DNA of 64,000 nucleotides from Azospirillum sp. OGB3. Lineage in GTDB: Bacteria; Pseudomonadota; Alphaproteobacteria; Azospirillales; Azospirillaceae. Both the position numbers and the translations under genes were made by a program. The notes under the pieces are model-generated. The model saw only the letters and a list, made by a program, of their open reading frames with translations. It searched no databases and was not told the origin of the DNA. The first letter of the stretch is position 1, and the number at the start of each line of letters is the position of its first letter. Positions 27,692-36,650 of this stretch are shown one piece after another. Location of the stretch: assembly GCF_014192915.1 (NCBI RefSeq), contig NZ_JACHYN010000014.1:1-64000 (forward strand), in the 5' to 3' direction.

Positions 27692-29788
27692 CTACCTCGC
27701 CCTTCCCGCCGGTTTGCCGGTCTTGGCCGGCGCCCGGCGGCCCTTGCCCGCCTGCTGGGTGTAGAAGGTCTTGCCCGGCTTCGGCCTGTCCGCTCCGGAT
27801 TTGTCCGCCTTGCCAATCCCCCCGGTCGTCTGCCACGCCGGAACGAGTTGGTGTTCGCCCGGACCGATCAGGTCGCTGCGGCCCATCGCCTTCAGCGCGT
27901 CGCGCAGCACCGGCCAGTTCTCCGGGTCGTGGTAGCGCAGGAAGGCCTTGTGCAGGCGACGCTGCTTCAGCCCCTTGGCGGAGAACACCGTCTCCGACCC
28001 CTCGCGGCGGATCGGGCGCAGCGGGTTGCGGTCGCTGTGGTACATCGCCGTGGCGAGCGCCATGGGGGAGGGCAGGTAGGTCTGCACCTGATCGGCCTTG
28101 AAGCCGTTCCGCTTCAGCCACAGGGCGAGGTTCATCATGTCCTCGTCGCTGGTGCCGGGGTGGGCGGCGATGAAGTAGGGGATCAGGTAGAGCTTCTTGC
28201 CCGCCGCCTTGGCCGCCTTCTCGAACATCTCCTTGAAGCGGTCGTAGGTGCCGATGCCCGGCTTCATCATCTTGGACAGCGGGCCGGGCTCGGTGTGCTC
28301 CGGCGCGATCTTCAGGTAACCGCCGACATGGTGGGTCACCAGCTCCTTCACATACTCCGGGCTGCGGACGGCGAGGTCGTAGCGCAGGCCCGACGCGATG
28401 TTGATCTTCTTCACGCCGGGGATGGCGCGCGCCTTGCGGTAGAGCTGGATCAGGTCGCTATGGTCGGTGTTCAGATTCTTGCAGATGTCCGGGAAGACGC
28501 AGGACGGGCGGCGGCAGACCTTCTCGATCTCCGGGTCCTTGCAGGCCATGCGGTACATGTTGGCGGTCGGCCCGCCCATGTCGGAGATGACGCCGGTGAA
28601 GCCCTTCACCTTGTCGCGGATCTCCTCGATCTCCTTGAGGATCGACCCCTCCGACCGGCTCTGGATGATGCGCCCCTCATGCTCGGTGATCGAGCAGAAG
28701 GAGCAGCCGCCGAAGCAGCCGCGCATGATGTTCACCGAGAAGCGGATCATCTCCCAGGCCGGGATGCGCGCGTCGCCGTAGGCCGGGTGGGGTGCTCGGG
28801 CGTAGGGCAGGCCGTAGACCCCGTCCATCTCCGCCGTGGTCAGCGGGATCGGCGGCGTGGTCAGCCAGACCTCGCGGTCGCCGTGCCGCTGCACCAGCGC
28901 GCGGGCGTTGCCGGGGTTGCTCTCCTGGTGCAGCACGCGCGAGGCGTGGGCGTAGAGCACCTTGTCGGCGCTGACCTGCTCGAAGGAGGGCAGGCGGACC
29001 ACGGTGCGGTCGGCCCCGGCGGCGCGCGGCGCGGCGGGGGTCAGCTCGTCGATGCTGCTGCTGTCGATGACGGTCCAGCCGTCCGGCACGCGGCTGCGGA
29101 TGATGGAGGTGCCGCGGACATCATCGATCTCCCGCGCCTTCTCCCCGGCGGCGATGCGGTGGGCGACGTCGATGATCGCGCGCTCCGCGTTGCCGTAGCA
29201 CAGGATGTCCGCCTTGGAATCCACGAGGACGGAGCGGCGGACCTTCTCGCTCCAATGATCGTACTGGGCGATGCGGCGGAGGCTCGCCTCGATGCCGCCG
29301 AGCACGATGGGCACGTCCTTGTAGGTTTCGCGGCAGCGCTGGCTGTAGACGATCACCGCGCGGTCGGGCCGCTTGCCGCCCTCGTCGTTGGGAGTGTAGC
29401 TGTCGTTGTGACGCAGGCGGCGGTCCGAGGTGTAGTGGTTCACCATCGAGTCCATGTTGCCGCCGGTCACCCCGAAGAACAGGTTCGGCTTGCCCAGCGC
29501 CTTGAACGGCTCGGCGCTGCTCCAGTCCGGCTGGGCGATGATGCCGACGCGGAAGCCCTGGGCCTCCAGCAGCCGCCCGATGATCGCCATGCCGAAGCTG
29601 GGGTGGTCGACATAGGCGTCGCCCGTCACCACGACGATGTCGCAGGAATCCCAGCCCAGCCGGTCCATCTCCGCCCGCGTCATCGGCAGGAAGGGCGCGG
29701 GGCGCCGGGCCTCCGTCCGGTGCCGGGGGAGGGAGAAGATGTCCCGCGCCGCCGGAACGGCAACGGTGGGCGTGGCTTCGTTGAGCAT
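27692..29788 (-). CDS. YgiQ-family radical SAM protein
   Basis: Radical SAM enzyme of the YgiQ (UPF0313) group, 698 residues; the reaction is not established. The cluster-binding motif is C358-x3-C362-x2-C365 ([17 protein letters not shown]). An N-terminal domain with [21 protein letters not shown] resembles a cobalamin-type fold, and [13 protein letters not shown] and [14 protein letters not shown] are family signatures. The C-terminal tail is basic and poorly conserved. Start 29788 has GGAGAG upstream. Size agrees with E. coli YgiQ (about 740). Single gene. Confidence 0.92.
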   Translation of the reverse strand: MLNEATPTVAVPAARDIFSLPRHRTEARRPAPFLPMTRAEMDRLGWDSCDIVVVTGDAYVDHPSFGMAIIGRLLEAQGFRVGIIAQPDWSSAEPFKALGKPNLFFGVTGGNMDSMVNHYTSDRRLRHNDSYTPNDEGGKRPDRAVIVYSQRCRETYKDVPIVLGGIEASLRRIAQYDHWSEKVRRSVLVDSKADILCYGNAERAIIDVAHRIAAGEKAREIDDVRGTSIIRSRVPDGWTVIDSSSIDELTPAAPRAAGADRTVVRLPSFEQVSADKVLYAHASRVLHQESNPGNARALVQRHGDREVWLTTPPIPLTTAEMDGVYGLPYARAPHPAYGDARIPAWEMIRFSVNIMRGCFGGCSFCSITEHEGRIIQSRSEGSILKEIEEIRDKVKGFTGVISDMGGPTANMYRMACKDPEIEKVCRRPSCVFPDICKNLNTDHSDLIQLYRKARAIPGVKKINIASGLRYDLAVRSPEYVKELVTHHVGGYLKIAPEHTEPGPLSKMMKPGIGTYDRFKEMFEKAAKAAGKKLYLIPYFIAAHPGTSDEDMMNLALWLKRNGFKADQVQTYLPSPMALATAMYHSDRNPLRPIRREGSETVFSAKGLKQRRLHKAFLRYHDPENWPVLRDALKAMGRSDLIGPGEHQLVPAWQTTGGIGKADKSGADRPKPGKTFYTQQAGKGRRAPAKTGKPAGRAR

Positions 29789-30085
29789 GACGCTCTCCGT
29801 TCGGGCCGCCGGTGCGTTGGGGCGCTGCCGGGGCGGGGTGCTTGATGGTCGGGTGCCGGTTTCATACCGGTCTTGTCCGGCATGGTCCACCGCGCGAGTC
29901 CCTACGGAAGTGCCGCGGCGCGGTCAAGGATTGCCTGACCGTCCGGGTCAACTTTATACGCGATTATGACGCCGTGATGTGTGCAGCCGGGTCGCCGTCG
30001 GCAAGGGGGCTGTCGCAACGGCCATGCCGGTGTCCTGTTGGGAGGGGCGGAGACGCAAGCCGTCACCCATAAGCAGGAGCTGATC

Positions 30086-30271
30086 ATGAGCACCGACAAA
30101 CGCTACGGCGACCAGTGCGACGAGCCGCTCGACATCAGGAACACCCGCGCCGACCCCGCCCTCGACGAGGAGAAGATGGGCTTCCAGAACATCGAAGGGC
30201 CGGGTGCCGAAACCAGAAAGGATAAGGCGCCGGACACCGACGACTCTCCGGACAGCGCACCCCGGCCGTGA
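30086..30271 (+). CDS. Small acidic hypothetical protein 1
   Basis: A 61-residue hydrophilic protein rich in Asp, Glu and Pro with no hydrophobic core; probably disordered. GGAG stands upstream of ATG 30086. It lies 62 bp before a second small protein of the same character (30334-30522). I do not recognise the family. Confidence 0.6.
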   Translation: MSTDKRYGDQCDEPLDIRNTRADPALDEEKMGFQNIEGPGAETRKDKAPDTDDSPDSAPRP

Positions 30272-30333
30272 CGTGGACCCCGCGGGCGCCCAGGGCGTTG
30301 TTTGCTGGAACCACAACAAAGCGGAGGTTCGCC

Positions 30334-30522
30334 ATGGCTGAAGAGAAGACACCGGACACCCCTCCCAACGCGGGGCCGGGCAAGGACTCGCCGTTGGAGG
30401 ACAAGAGCAAGACGCCCGGCGACGGGACGCTGCAGGACGCCGTGCCCGCCGGAACCACATCCGACGAGCTGCGGCGGCGGGCCGAAGAGGATGACGGGTC
30501 CGTCCAGCCGGGCACCGGCTGA
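30334..30522 (+). CDS. Small acidic hypothetical protein 2
   Basis: A 62-residue, Pro/Asp/Glu/Lys-rich protein, likely disordered, resembling its upstream neighbour in composition but not clearly in sequence. GGAGG precedes the ATG. A perfect palindrome (30548-30565) follows the gene. Function unknown. Confidence 0.6.
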   Translation: MAEEKTPDTPPNAGPGKDSPLEDKSKTPGDGTLQDAVPAGTTSDELRRRAEEDDGSVQPGTG

Positions 30523-30547
30523 CGCCTTGGGCGCGTCGTCGGTTTCA

Positions 30548-30565
30548 TCATACGACGTCGTATGA
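30548..30565. promoter_or_regulatory. Candidate parS palindrome (copy 2)
   Basis: TCATACGACGTCGTATGA is a perfect 18-bp palindrome between two convergent genes. Its central 16 bases match the imperfect palindrome upstream of parA (8866-8881) except at one position, which is what one expects of distributed ParB sites. Confidence 0.55.
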
Positions 30566-30568
30566 GAG

Positions 30569-32386
30569 CTATCGGGTGACGCTCTCGCCCGCGGGCGCGG
30601 CCAATCCGACCATGGCATAGCTGCTGCGGATGGCCGCGTCCAGAGCCGGCGGCAGGGGTTGGATGCGCTGCTCCCGTGCGATCCGGCGGGCGAAATCGGG
30701 GTCCGCCGCCAGGGCCCGCGTCGCCGCCGCCTTGGCCTCGTCCATGCGCCCCATCTCCACGAAGGCGACGGCCAGGGCGGCCTGCGCCGGGGCGGCGGCT
30801 GTCACCTCGAATTCCAGCTTCGTGCTGTCCGGGTGCCCATGGCGCTGGAGGGCGAGGCTGTAGGCGGGCAGAAGCCGTTCCCGCTGGGCGGGGTCGCGCT
30901 CCATCGCCTGCTCCAGCAGGGGGAGGCCCTTCGCGGATTGCCCGGCTTCGACATGCCACAGGCCGAGGTCGCCCAGCACATGGGCGTTTCCGGGGGACGC
31001 CCGGAGGGCGCGCTGCCCGGCGGCGAAGCAGGCAGCGTATTGACCGCGCAGGCAGTAGGCGGTGTAGAGCGCCGTCAAAGGTCGCAACGCGGCTGGTTCC
31101 AGTTCGGTGGCGCGCAGGGCGGCAGCCAAAGCGTCGTCCAAGGCGGCGTCGTTCCGTTCCACCCGATAGGCGTCGGACTGCAGCAGGGACAGCGCCGACC
31201 ATAGCCGGGCGGCCTCGCCGGCGCCGGTCGCCAGCGCGCTGGCCGCGGAGGTCAGGCAACCGCTCAGGGCGGTCCGCTCGGCCGGAGGGATCTCATGCCG
31301 CCCAGAGGCGAGGGTGGCGCACTCGCGCGGTGACAGGCTGGCGGCCGGCTTGGCGCGCAGACGCGCGGTGGCAATCGGCAGAAGGGGGCCTTGCGCGGCG
31401 GTGAGCGGCTCGATGATGCCATTTGCCAGGGACTGCGGAGTCGGAAAGCCCTGCGGTCCCGCCGGGCGGTCCAGGCTGCTGGACCACAGCACCGTCCCGG
31501 TGGCGAGGTCGGTCAGATGCACGACCAAGCGAACCGACGCGTCATGTCCCTGAAGACTTCCCGACAGGCGGAGTCCCTGGTGGGGTGCCGCGGCGGTCGA
31601 TGGCGGGTCGATCCGCACCGGCAGGTCGGTGCGGTTGGCGAGTCCTCCGGCGATCTCGTCTGTCAGCATGGCGGCGATGGCCGCGTCCTCCGCCGATTGG
31701 CCGGTGGTGCGGAAGGGGCCGACGATGAGGGTCAGGGGTGCGTTGCTCGTTGCGGACGCGGGCGCGGATATGCCTGCGAACGGGGCCGCCGGCGGTTCCG
31801 TCTCCATCGGCTCCGCGCTGGCTACGATCGGATGGGGGCCGAGGGCCAGCGCCTCCTCCATGTCGGCGGGCGTGGCGAGGGTCCGGCCGACCAGCAGGCC
31901 GGCCAGCCCGACCGCGATCAGGACCACGGCGGCCAGCGCGGCGATGCGCGGGGACAGGGCGCTCCGCTGTGCGCCCACCGTCGGAACGGCCCACGAGCCG
32001 GGCAGGGCAGGGGGCGGTTCGCCGCACATCCGCTCGAAGCGGGGAGCGTAGCCGCCCTTCGGCACGACGATGCGGATCGGGTCGTCGCGGCCGGCGGTCA
32101 GATAGTAGTGATCCAGGCTGCGGCGCAGCCGCCCGGCCTCCAGCCGCACGATGGGATCGGACTGCGGGTCGAAGCTCGGCTCGCGGTTGAAGACGCTGAC
32201 GGCGATGCAGTAGGCCTTGATCTGCTGCGCCCGTCCGTCCAGGCACTCCTCGACCACATAGCGCAGGAAACGGCGGTTGCGCTCCGACGCGTCGAAATGC
32301 TCGCTCGCCAAAATCCGCTCAAGTTGCGTCCTGACGGCACGATCATCCAGTTCCCACCTCTGCGCGGGCGGAGTTTCCTCGGTCAT
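30569..32386 (-). CDS. Membrane-anchored TPR protein with N-terminal regulatory-like domain
   Basis: A 605-residue protein of unknown role. Residues about 15-118 (RNRRFLRYVVEECLDG then FDPQSDPIVRLEAGRLRRSL) form a domain that I recognise in front of TPR and cyclase-type proteins in alphaproteobacteria. One membrane helix follows at about 147-167. The outer part has a TolB/FlgO-like region (LTLIVGPFRTTGQSAEDA) and then TPR-type helices (about 380-590, with AHVLGDLGLWHVEAGQ). The plan resembles CadC-like one-component membrane regulators, with a cytoplasmic N-terminus and a sensing exterior. No partner is nearby. Confidence 0.65.
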   Translation of the reverse strand: MTEETPPAQRWELDDRAVRTQLERILASEHFDASERNRRFLRYVVEECLDGRAQQIKAYCIAVSVFNREPSFDPQSDPIVRLEAGRLRRSLDHYYLTAGRDDPIRIVVPKGGYAPRFERMCGEPPPALPGSWAVPTVGAQRSALSPRIAALAAVVLIAVGLAGLLVGRTLATPADMEEALALGPHPIVASAEPMETEPPAAPFAGISAPASATSNAPLTLIVGPFRTTGQSAEDAAIAAMLTDEIAGGLANRTDLPVRIDPPSTAAAPHQGLRLSGSLQGHDASVRLVVHLTDLATGTVLWSSSLDRPAGPQGFPTPQSLANGIIEPLTAAQGPLLPIATARLRAKPAASLSPRECATLASGRHEIPPAERTALSGCLTSAASALATGAGEAARLWSALSLLQSDAYRVERNDAALDDALAAALRATELEPAALRPLTALYTAYCLRGQYAACFAAGQRALRASPGNAHVLGDLGLWHVEAGQSAKGLPLLEQAMERDPAQRERLLPAYSLALQRHGHPDSTKLEFEVTAAAPAQAALAVAFVEMGRMDEAKAAATRALAADPDFARRIAREQRIQPLPPALDAAIRSSYAMVGLAAPAGESVTR

Positions 32387-32964
32387 TCGTGACGTCTCCC
32401 GAATATTGAGAAAGACGACGGGCGTTCCTTCTCAAAAGGGGTGGGTCGATGTGTTGCCGGCATTCTTCCATCGGGAAAAACGGATGTCCATTAGCCCTGT
32501 GCTTTTAGGCCGGGCGTTATTCCCGAAGTCCGCCGCGATCTCTGTTCGTTGGGGTGGGGTGCTCACCCGAAAGGGGGAGGCGGCGCGGCCGAAGGCGGCG
32601 GAGACCACCCCCGCCGAACGGGGCGTAAACTACCGTATGCTACCCGCCGCGGCGGAACGGGCGGCGCTTCGGCCGGTTATCCCGCCGCCGGACAGGGGAC
32701 TCGACAGGGAAGGGTCCGAACAATCGCTGAAGGCCCTTCCCGTTCCCGCGGCACGCCAGGCCCACCGACGCGCAACCCCCGCCGTTGGTCCCGCCGTCAT
32801 CAGGGCGTGCCGACATTTTCCGGTTTTCCCTGTTCACGGCTTCGGTAACGCAACGCACCGGTGGTTCCATGCCTTTTCTGTCTTCGTCTTTTTTGCCGTC
32901 CCTGAACGCGTCTTCCCATCGCTCTCCCGCTTCCCACCTTCAAGCATCGTCTCCGAAATCCCCG
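32387..32964. other. Intergenic region with divergent promoters expected
   Basis: About 580 bp between the TPR gene and the M15-like gene. It must hold both promoters, but I see no clear sigma-factor match, operator dyad or RNA. An alternative start for the downstream gene lies at 32869. Confidence 0.4.
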
Positions 32965-33516
32965 ATGGCCCAGTCCGCCGCCGCCGCCCTGACGCGCCGC
33001 GGCATCTTCGGGCTGGGGGCCGCCGTGGCGGTCGGTGTCTGCAACAGCCGCAGCGCCGCAGCGTGGGAGCCGGCGCCGGAGCGCACGCTGCGAATCTACA
33101 ATTGCCTGACGGGGGAGAGCTTCGACGGCGTCTATTGGGCCGAGGGACGCCCGGTCGCGGAGGCGATGGCCCGCATCGACTGGGTTCTGCGCGATCACCG
33201 CAGCGACGACTGCCACCGCATCGACCTCGCCCTGCTGAACCGCCTCTCGGAAATGCAGGAGAAGCTGGACAGCCAGCATCCGTTCGAAGTGCTGTCGGCC
33301 TTCCGCTCCAAGGAAACCAACCGCCGCGTGAAGGGGGCGGCCACGGGCAGCCTGCATCTGCAGGGGCGCGCGGTCGACCTGCGCCTGCAGGGGCGGCGCG
33401 CGGTGGATCTCTACCGCTGCGCCCTGTCCTTCGGCGACGGCGGGGCGGGCTGCTACGCGAAGCGGAACTTTGTCCATGTCGACACCGGGCCGACGCGGCG
33501 ATGGATTGGAGCCTGA
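32965..33516 (+). CDS. Tat-exported M15-like peptidase (DUF882/YcbK type)
   Basis: A 183-residue protein, probably a zinc-dependent murein peptidase in the periplasm. The N-terminus has a twin-arginine signal (LTRRGIFGLGAA). The catalytic fold is recognisable from EVLSAFRSKETNRRV, then SLHLQGRAVDL (zinc His and Asp) and FVHVDTG (last zinc His). ATG 32965 is preferred because it sets the Tat motif near the N-terminus, but no good ribosome site precedes it; ATG 32869 would add 32 residues. Single gene. Confidence 0.82.
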   Translation: MAQSAAAALTRRGIFGLGAAVAVGVCNSRSAAAWEPAPERTLRIYNCLTGESFDGVYWAEGRPVAEAMARIDWVLRDHRSDDCHRIDLALLNRLSEMQEKLDSQHPFEVLSAFRSKETNRRVKGAATGSLHLQGRAVDLRLQGRRAVDLYRCALSFGDGGAGCYAKRNFVHVDTGPTRRWIGA

Positions 33517-33681
33517 GCGTGGCGGCGCGGAATAGGGACTTTTCGTCGCAGAACCTTTTGCCAGGGGGCATCGGGCGAAGGGCATTGCGCCGATGGATGG
33601 ATTGTGCGCAGGACGGAGGAAGCGCACCATAGCCCGAAAAAGAAGGCCGTATGATTGGCCGATGCTCTTTGGGAGGAGCCC

Positions 33682-33957
33682 ATGCTAACCCCAACCGACC
33701 TTGCGGACTCTCGGGGCCGCAGCCTATCGGCGCGCCGTCACCCGTTGACGGACCCCGCCCGGATGGCCCAAGCCCGCACGCTGGCGGGCTGGATCGCCGT
33801 GATCGCCGAAGACCGCGGCCTGGACGAGCGGGGCGTCGCTGCGGCGACCGGCCTGGACATCGAGGATGTCCGGGCGGTTCTGGACGGCACCGTGTTCATG
33901 ATGCCCGTGAGCACGCTCGACCGCGCGCTGCGCCGCCTGGAGGGCCGCCCGCACTGA
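33682..33957 (+). CDS. Small helix-turn-helix-like protein 1
   Basis: A 91-residue protein with an XRE-like helical stretch (LAGWIAVIAEDRGLDERGVAAATGLDIEDVRAVLDG; about 30-65). A strong GGGAGGAG precedes ATG 33682. The next small gene encodes a protein of the same design, so the two look like diverged duplicates. Possibly DNA-binding; targets unknown. Confidence 0.6.
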   Translation: MLTPTDLADSRGRSLSARRHPLTDPARMAQARTLAGWIAVIAEDRGLDERGVAAATGLDIEDVRAVLDGTVFMMPVSTLDRALRRLEGRPH

Positions 33958-34004
33958 GGAGCCGCAAACCCGCCTCTCCCCGTCCGCCGGCACAGGAGGA
34001 CCGC

Positions 34005-34229
34005 ATGACCCACCACGTCCGCAAACGGAGCAGCGCCATGGACCGCACGGAGAAACGCGACGCGATCACCCGCATCCGCCACGCCGCCGAACAGCAGGGG
34101 CTGGACGCCGGCGATCTGGCCCGGATGACCGGTCTGGCGCCGGGGCACGCCCGCGCGATCCTGTCCGGTTTCGGGTCGACGGTTCCGCGCGCGGCTTTGG
34201 ACGAGACCCTCACCGTTCTGCCGGAGTGA
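34005..34229 (+). CDS. Small helix-turn-helix-like protein 2
   Basis: A 74-residue basic-N-terminal protein with a helix-turn-helix-like segment (AAEQQGLDAGDLARMTGLAPGHARAILSGFG). AGGAGG precedes ATG 34005. It shares the layout of the upstream gene 47 bp away, including a final helix after the putative recognition helix. A strong terminator ends the unit. Confidence 0.6.
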   Translation: MTHHVRKRSSAMDRTEKRDAITRIRHAAEQQGLDAGDLARMTGLAPGHARAILSGFGSTVPRAALDETLTVLPE

Positions 34230-34247
34230 CGAGACGCTCGTGGCGGC

Positions 34248-34264
34248 ACGCTGAAATGGAAACG
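34248..34264 (+). repeat. Diverged iteron-like 17-mer
   Basis: ACGCTGAAATGGAAACG, two bases from the origin consensus, overlapping the start of the terminator hairpin. It is the most distant copy found, 25 kb from the origin. Confidence 0.4.
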
Positions 34265-34291
34265 GCGGCGCATCGGGTGCGCCGCCGTTTC
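34259..34291. terminator. Strong bidirectional terminator
   Basis: GAAACGGCGGCGCA (34259-34272) pairs perfectly with TGCGCCGCCGTTTC (34278-34291) around a 5-base loop, between the convergent small HTH gene and the small minus-strand gene. Confidence 0.85.
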
Positions 34292-34326
34292 CTTATGGGC
34301 CGTTTCCTTATGGGATGTGCTGTGGT

Positions 34327-34536
34327 TCAGGCGACCGAGAGCACGTCCAGATAGACGTTCGCCGGCTCGGTCAGATGAATGCGGTACAGCATGCCCGTCT
34401 GGTCGACGATGATGCTGGCGACGGGGTTCTTCGCGGCCATGTCGGTGACGGCGGCGCGCACGTTGCGCGGCAGGCTGTCGAGTTCGACGTCGCGGTAGCC
34501 GTTCTTGTCGGAGAACTTGATGGTCTTCTGGCCCAT
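34327..34536 (-). CDS. Small hypothetical protein
   Basis: A 69-residue soluble protein (MGQKTIKFSDKNGYRDVELD at the start) with mixed strands and one helix. It is bounded by the terminator on one side and uvrC on the other. The start at 34536 is preferred over 34557 on spacing from a weak AGGGCG. I do not recognise the family. Confidence 0.55.
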   Translation of the reverse strand: MGQKTIKFSDKNGYRDVELDSLPRNVRAAVTDMAAKNPVASIIVDQTGMLYRIHLTEPANVYLDVLSVA

Positions 34537-34706
34537 GGTCAGGCGCCCTGCGTGCATGCTCTGTTTGCGGTGGGCGGACCATGATCCCGTCGGGTTAAGG
34601 AAGCACTAACCAAAAACCGCGCAAACGCAGGACTGATGAGCGGCGGCTGCATCGGTGTCTCTGGAATAATTCGGCCGGGGTGGGGGCAACCGCGGCCACT
34701 CATCCC

Positions 34707-36551
34707 CTACCCATGAAAATGCTCGAACACCCGCCGGGCCAGCGCCGCGCTGATGCCGGGAGCCGCCTCCAGATCCTTCAGCCCCGCCGAGGCCACCGCG
34801 GTGGAGCTGCCGAAATGATGCAGCAGGGCCTTCTTGCGCGACGGGCCGACTCCGGGGATGCCGTCGATGCGGGTGTGGTCCATCGCCTTCAGGCGGCGGG
34901 TGCGGTGGGCGTCGATGGCCGTCCGGTGGGCCTCGTCGCGCAGCCGTTGCAGGAAGTACAGCACCGGGTCGTTGGGCTCCAGCCGGAAGGGCTCGCGGTC
35001 CGGCAGGAAGAAGCGCTCGCGCCCGGCGTCGCGGTCCGGACCCTTGGCGATGGCGGCCAGCGGAACGCCCGCCACGCCCAGCCCGTCCAGCACCGCGCGG
35101 GCGGCGTTCAACTGGCCCAAGCCCCCGTCGATCAGCACCAGATCCGGCCATTGGCCACCGCTGCGCTGCGGGTCCTCGCGCAGCGCGCGCCCGAAGCGGC
35201 GGGTCAGCACGTCGCGCAGCATCGCGCAGTCGTCGCCGGCCGCGGCGGGGTCCTTGATGTGGAAGCGGCGCCCCGCGTTGCGCTGGATGCCCTCCGGCCC
35301 GGCGACCACCATCGCGCCGACCGGGAAGGCCCCCTGGATGTGCGAGTTGTCGTAGATTTCGATACGGGCCGGTGTTTTCGGCAATCCGAAGACGCGCGCC
35401 ACCCCGGCCAGCAGCTTGCCCTGGGCGGAGCGTTCGGCCATGCGGCGGCCATGGGCCTCGCGCGCGTTGGTCAGGGCGTGCTCGACGACGCGGCGCTTTG
35501 GGCCGCGCTGGGGAACCTCCACCTCGACCCGCCGCCCGGCGGCCAACGTCAGCGCCTCGGCCAGCAGGGCGCGCTCCGCGATGGCGTGGCTGAGCAGCAG
35601 GTGGCGCGGCGGCGGCGTCCCTTCGTAGAGTTGCGCGGCGAAGGCGGCGAGGATCGCGGCGGGCTCCTCCTCCCCGTCGTGCCGGGGGAAGAAGGCGCGG
35701 GTGCCCTGGTTGCGCCCGCCGCGGAAGAAGAAGGCCTGGACGCAGGCGGTCCCGCCCTCGGCGTGGACGGCCAGCACGTCGGCGTCCTCCAGCACGCCTT
35801 CCAGATTGATGTCCTGGCGGCTTTGCAGGGCGGTCAGGGCGCGGATGCGGTCGCGCCAGCGGGCGGCGTCCTCATAGGCCAGCCGGTCGGAGCAATCCAT
35901 CATGTGGCGGGCGAATTCCGCCTGGACGGCGGCGCTGCGCCCGGTCAGCACGTCGCGCACGCCCTGCATTTGGGCTGCGTACTCTTCCGCCGTGACGCGG
36001 CCGACGCAGGGGGCGGAACAGCGCTTGATCTGGTGCTGGAGGCAGGGCCGCGTGCGCGCGGTGAAGGTGGCGTCGTCGCAGTTGCGCAGCAGGAAGGCGC
36101 GCTGCAACGCCCCGATGGTCATGCCGACGAGGGCGGGGGAGGCGTAGGGTCCGAACAGGTCGCGTTTCTTCCCGTGCCGATCGGCGCTGCCGCGGTGGTG
36201 CATCAGCCTGGGGAACTCGTGACCCTCGCCGAGCGCGATGTAGGAGAAGGAGCGGTCGTCCTTCACCAGCACGTTGAAGGGCGGCAGCAGGCGGCGGATC
36301 AGGTTCGCCTCCAGCAGGAGGGCCTCCGCCTCGGTGTGGGTGGTGACGAACTCCATGGAGCGGGTCAGCGCCACCATGCGGCGGGTGCGATTGGGCAGCC
36401 CATCGGTCCGGGTGTAGCTGGCCACCCGGCGTTTCAAGTTCTTCGCCTTGCCGACATACAGGATGCGACCGTCCGCCCCGATCATCCGATAGACGCCGGG
36501 CGTGTCCGGCAGCGTCGGCAGGGTGGCGCGGATCGCCGCGGCTCCATCCAT
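34707..36551 (-). CDS. uvrC: Excinuclease ABC subunit C
   Basis: Nuclease that makes both incisions in nucleotide excision repair together with UvrB. The 614-residue protein contains a GIY-YIG domain (GVYRMIGADGRILYVGKAKNLK; 19-40), a cysteine cluster (CLQHQIKRCSAPCVG), a UVR-like helical pair (about 205-240), the RNase-H-like domain with DNSHIQG and LVLIDGGLGQLN, and C-terminal helix-hairpin-helix motifs (GIPGVGPSRKKALLHHFGS). ATG 36551 is chosen; a GTG one codon earlier is also possible. It is typically chromosomal, so its presence beside a plasmid-type origin is notable. Confidence 0.96.
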   Translation of the reverse strand: MDGAAAIRATLPTLPDTPGVYRMIGADGRILYVGKAKNLKRRVASYTRTDGLPNRTRRMVALTRSMEFVTTHTEAEALLLEANLIRRLLPPFNVLVKDDRSFSYIALGEGHEFPRLMHHRGSADRHGKKRDLFGPYASPALVGMTIGALQRAFLLRNCDDATFTARTRPCLQHQIKRCSAPCVGRVTAEEYAAQMQGVRDVLTGRSAAVQAEFARHMMDCSDRLAYEDAARWRDRIRALTALQSRQDINLEGVLEDADVLAVHAEGGTACVQAFFFRGGRNQGTRAFFPRHDGEEEPAAILAAFAAQLYEGTPPPRHLLLSHAIAERALLAEALTLAAGRRVEVEVPQRGPKRRVVEHALTNAREAHGRRMAERSAQGKLLAGVARVFGLPKTPARIEIYDNSHIQGAFPVGAMVVAGPEGIQRNAGRRFHIKDPAAAGDDCAMLRDVLTRRFGRALREDPQRSGGQWPDLVLIDGGLGQLNAARAVLDGLGVAGVPLAAIAKGPDRDAGRERFFLPDREPFRLEPNDPVLYFLQRLRDEAHRTAIDAHRTRRLKAMDHTRIDGIPGVGPSRKKALLHHFGSSTAVASAGLKDLEAAPGISAALARRVFEHFHG

Positions 36552-36650
36552 CACACGAATCCGGTGTGTTGATCACGATGGCGCGGAAGGAAGCAGGGGA
36601 ACGAACCATGGACAAGGGACAATCGTCAGTCCTGTCCTTCAGACCAGGAG

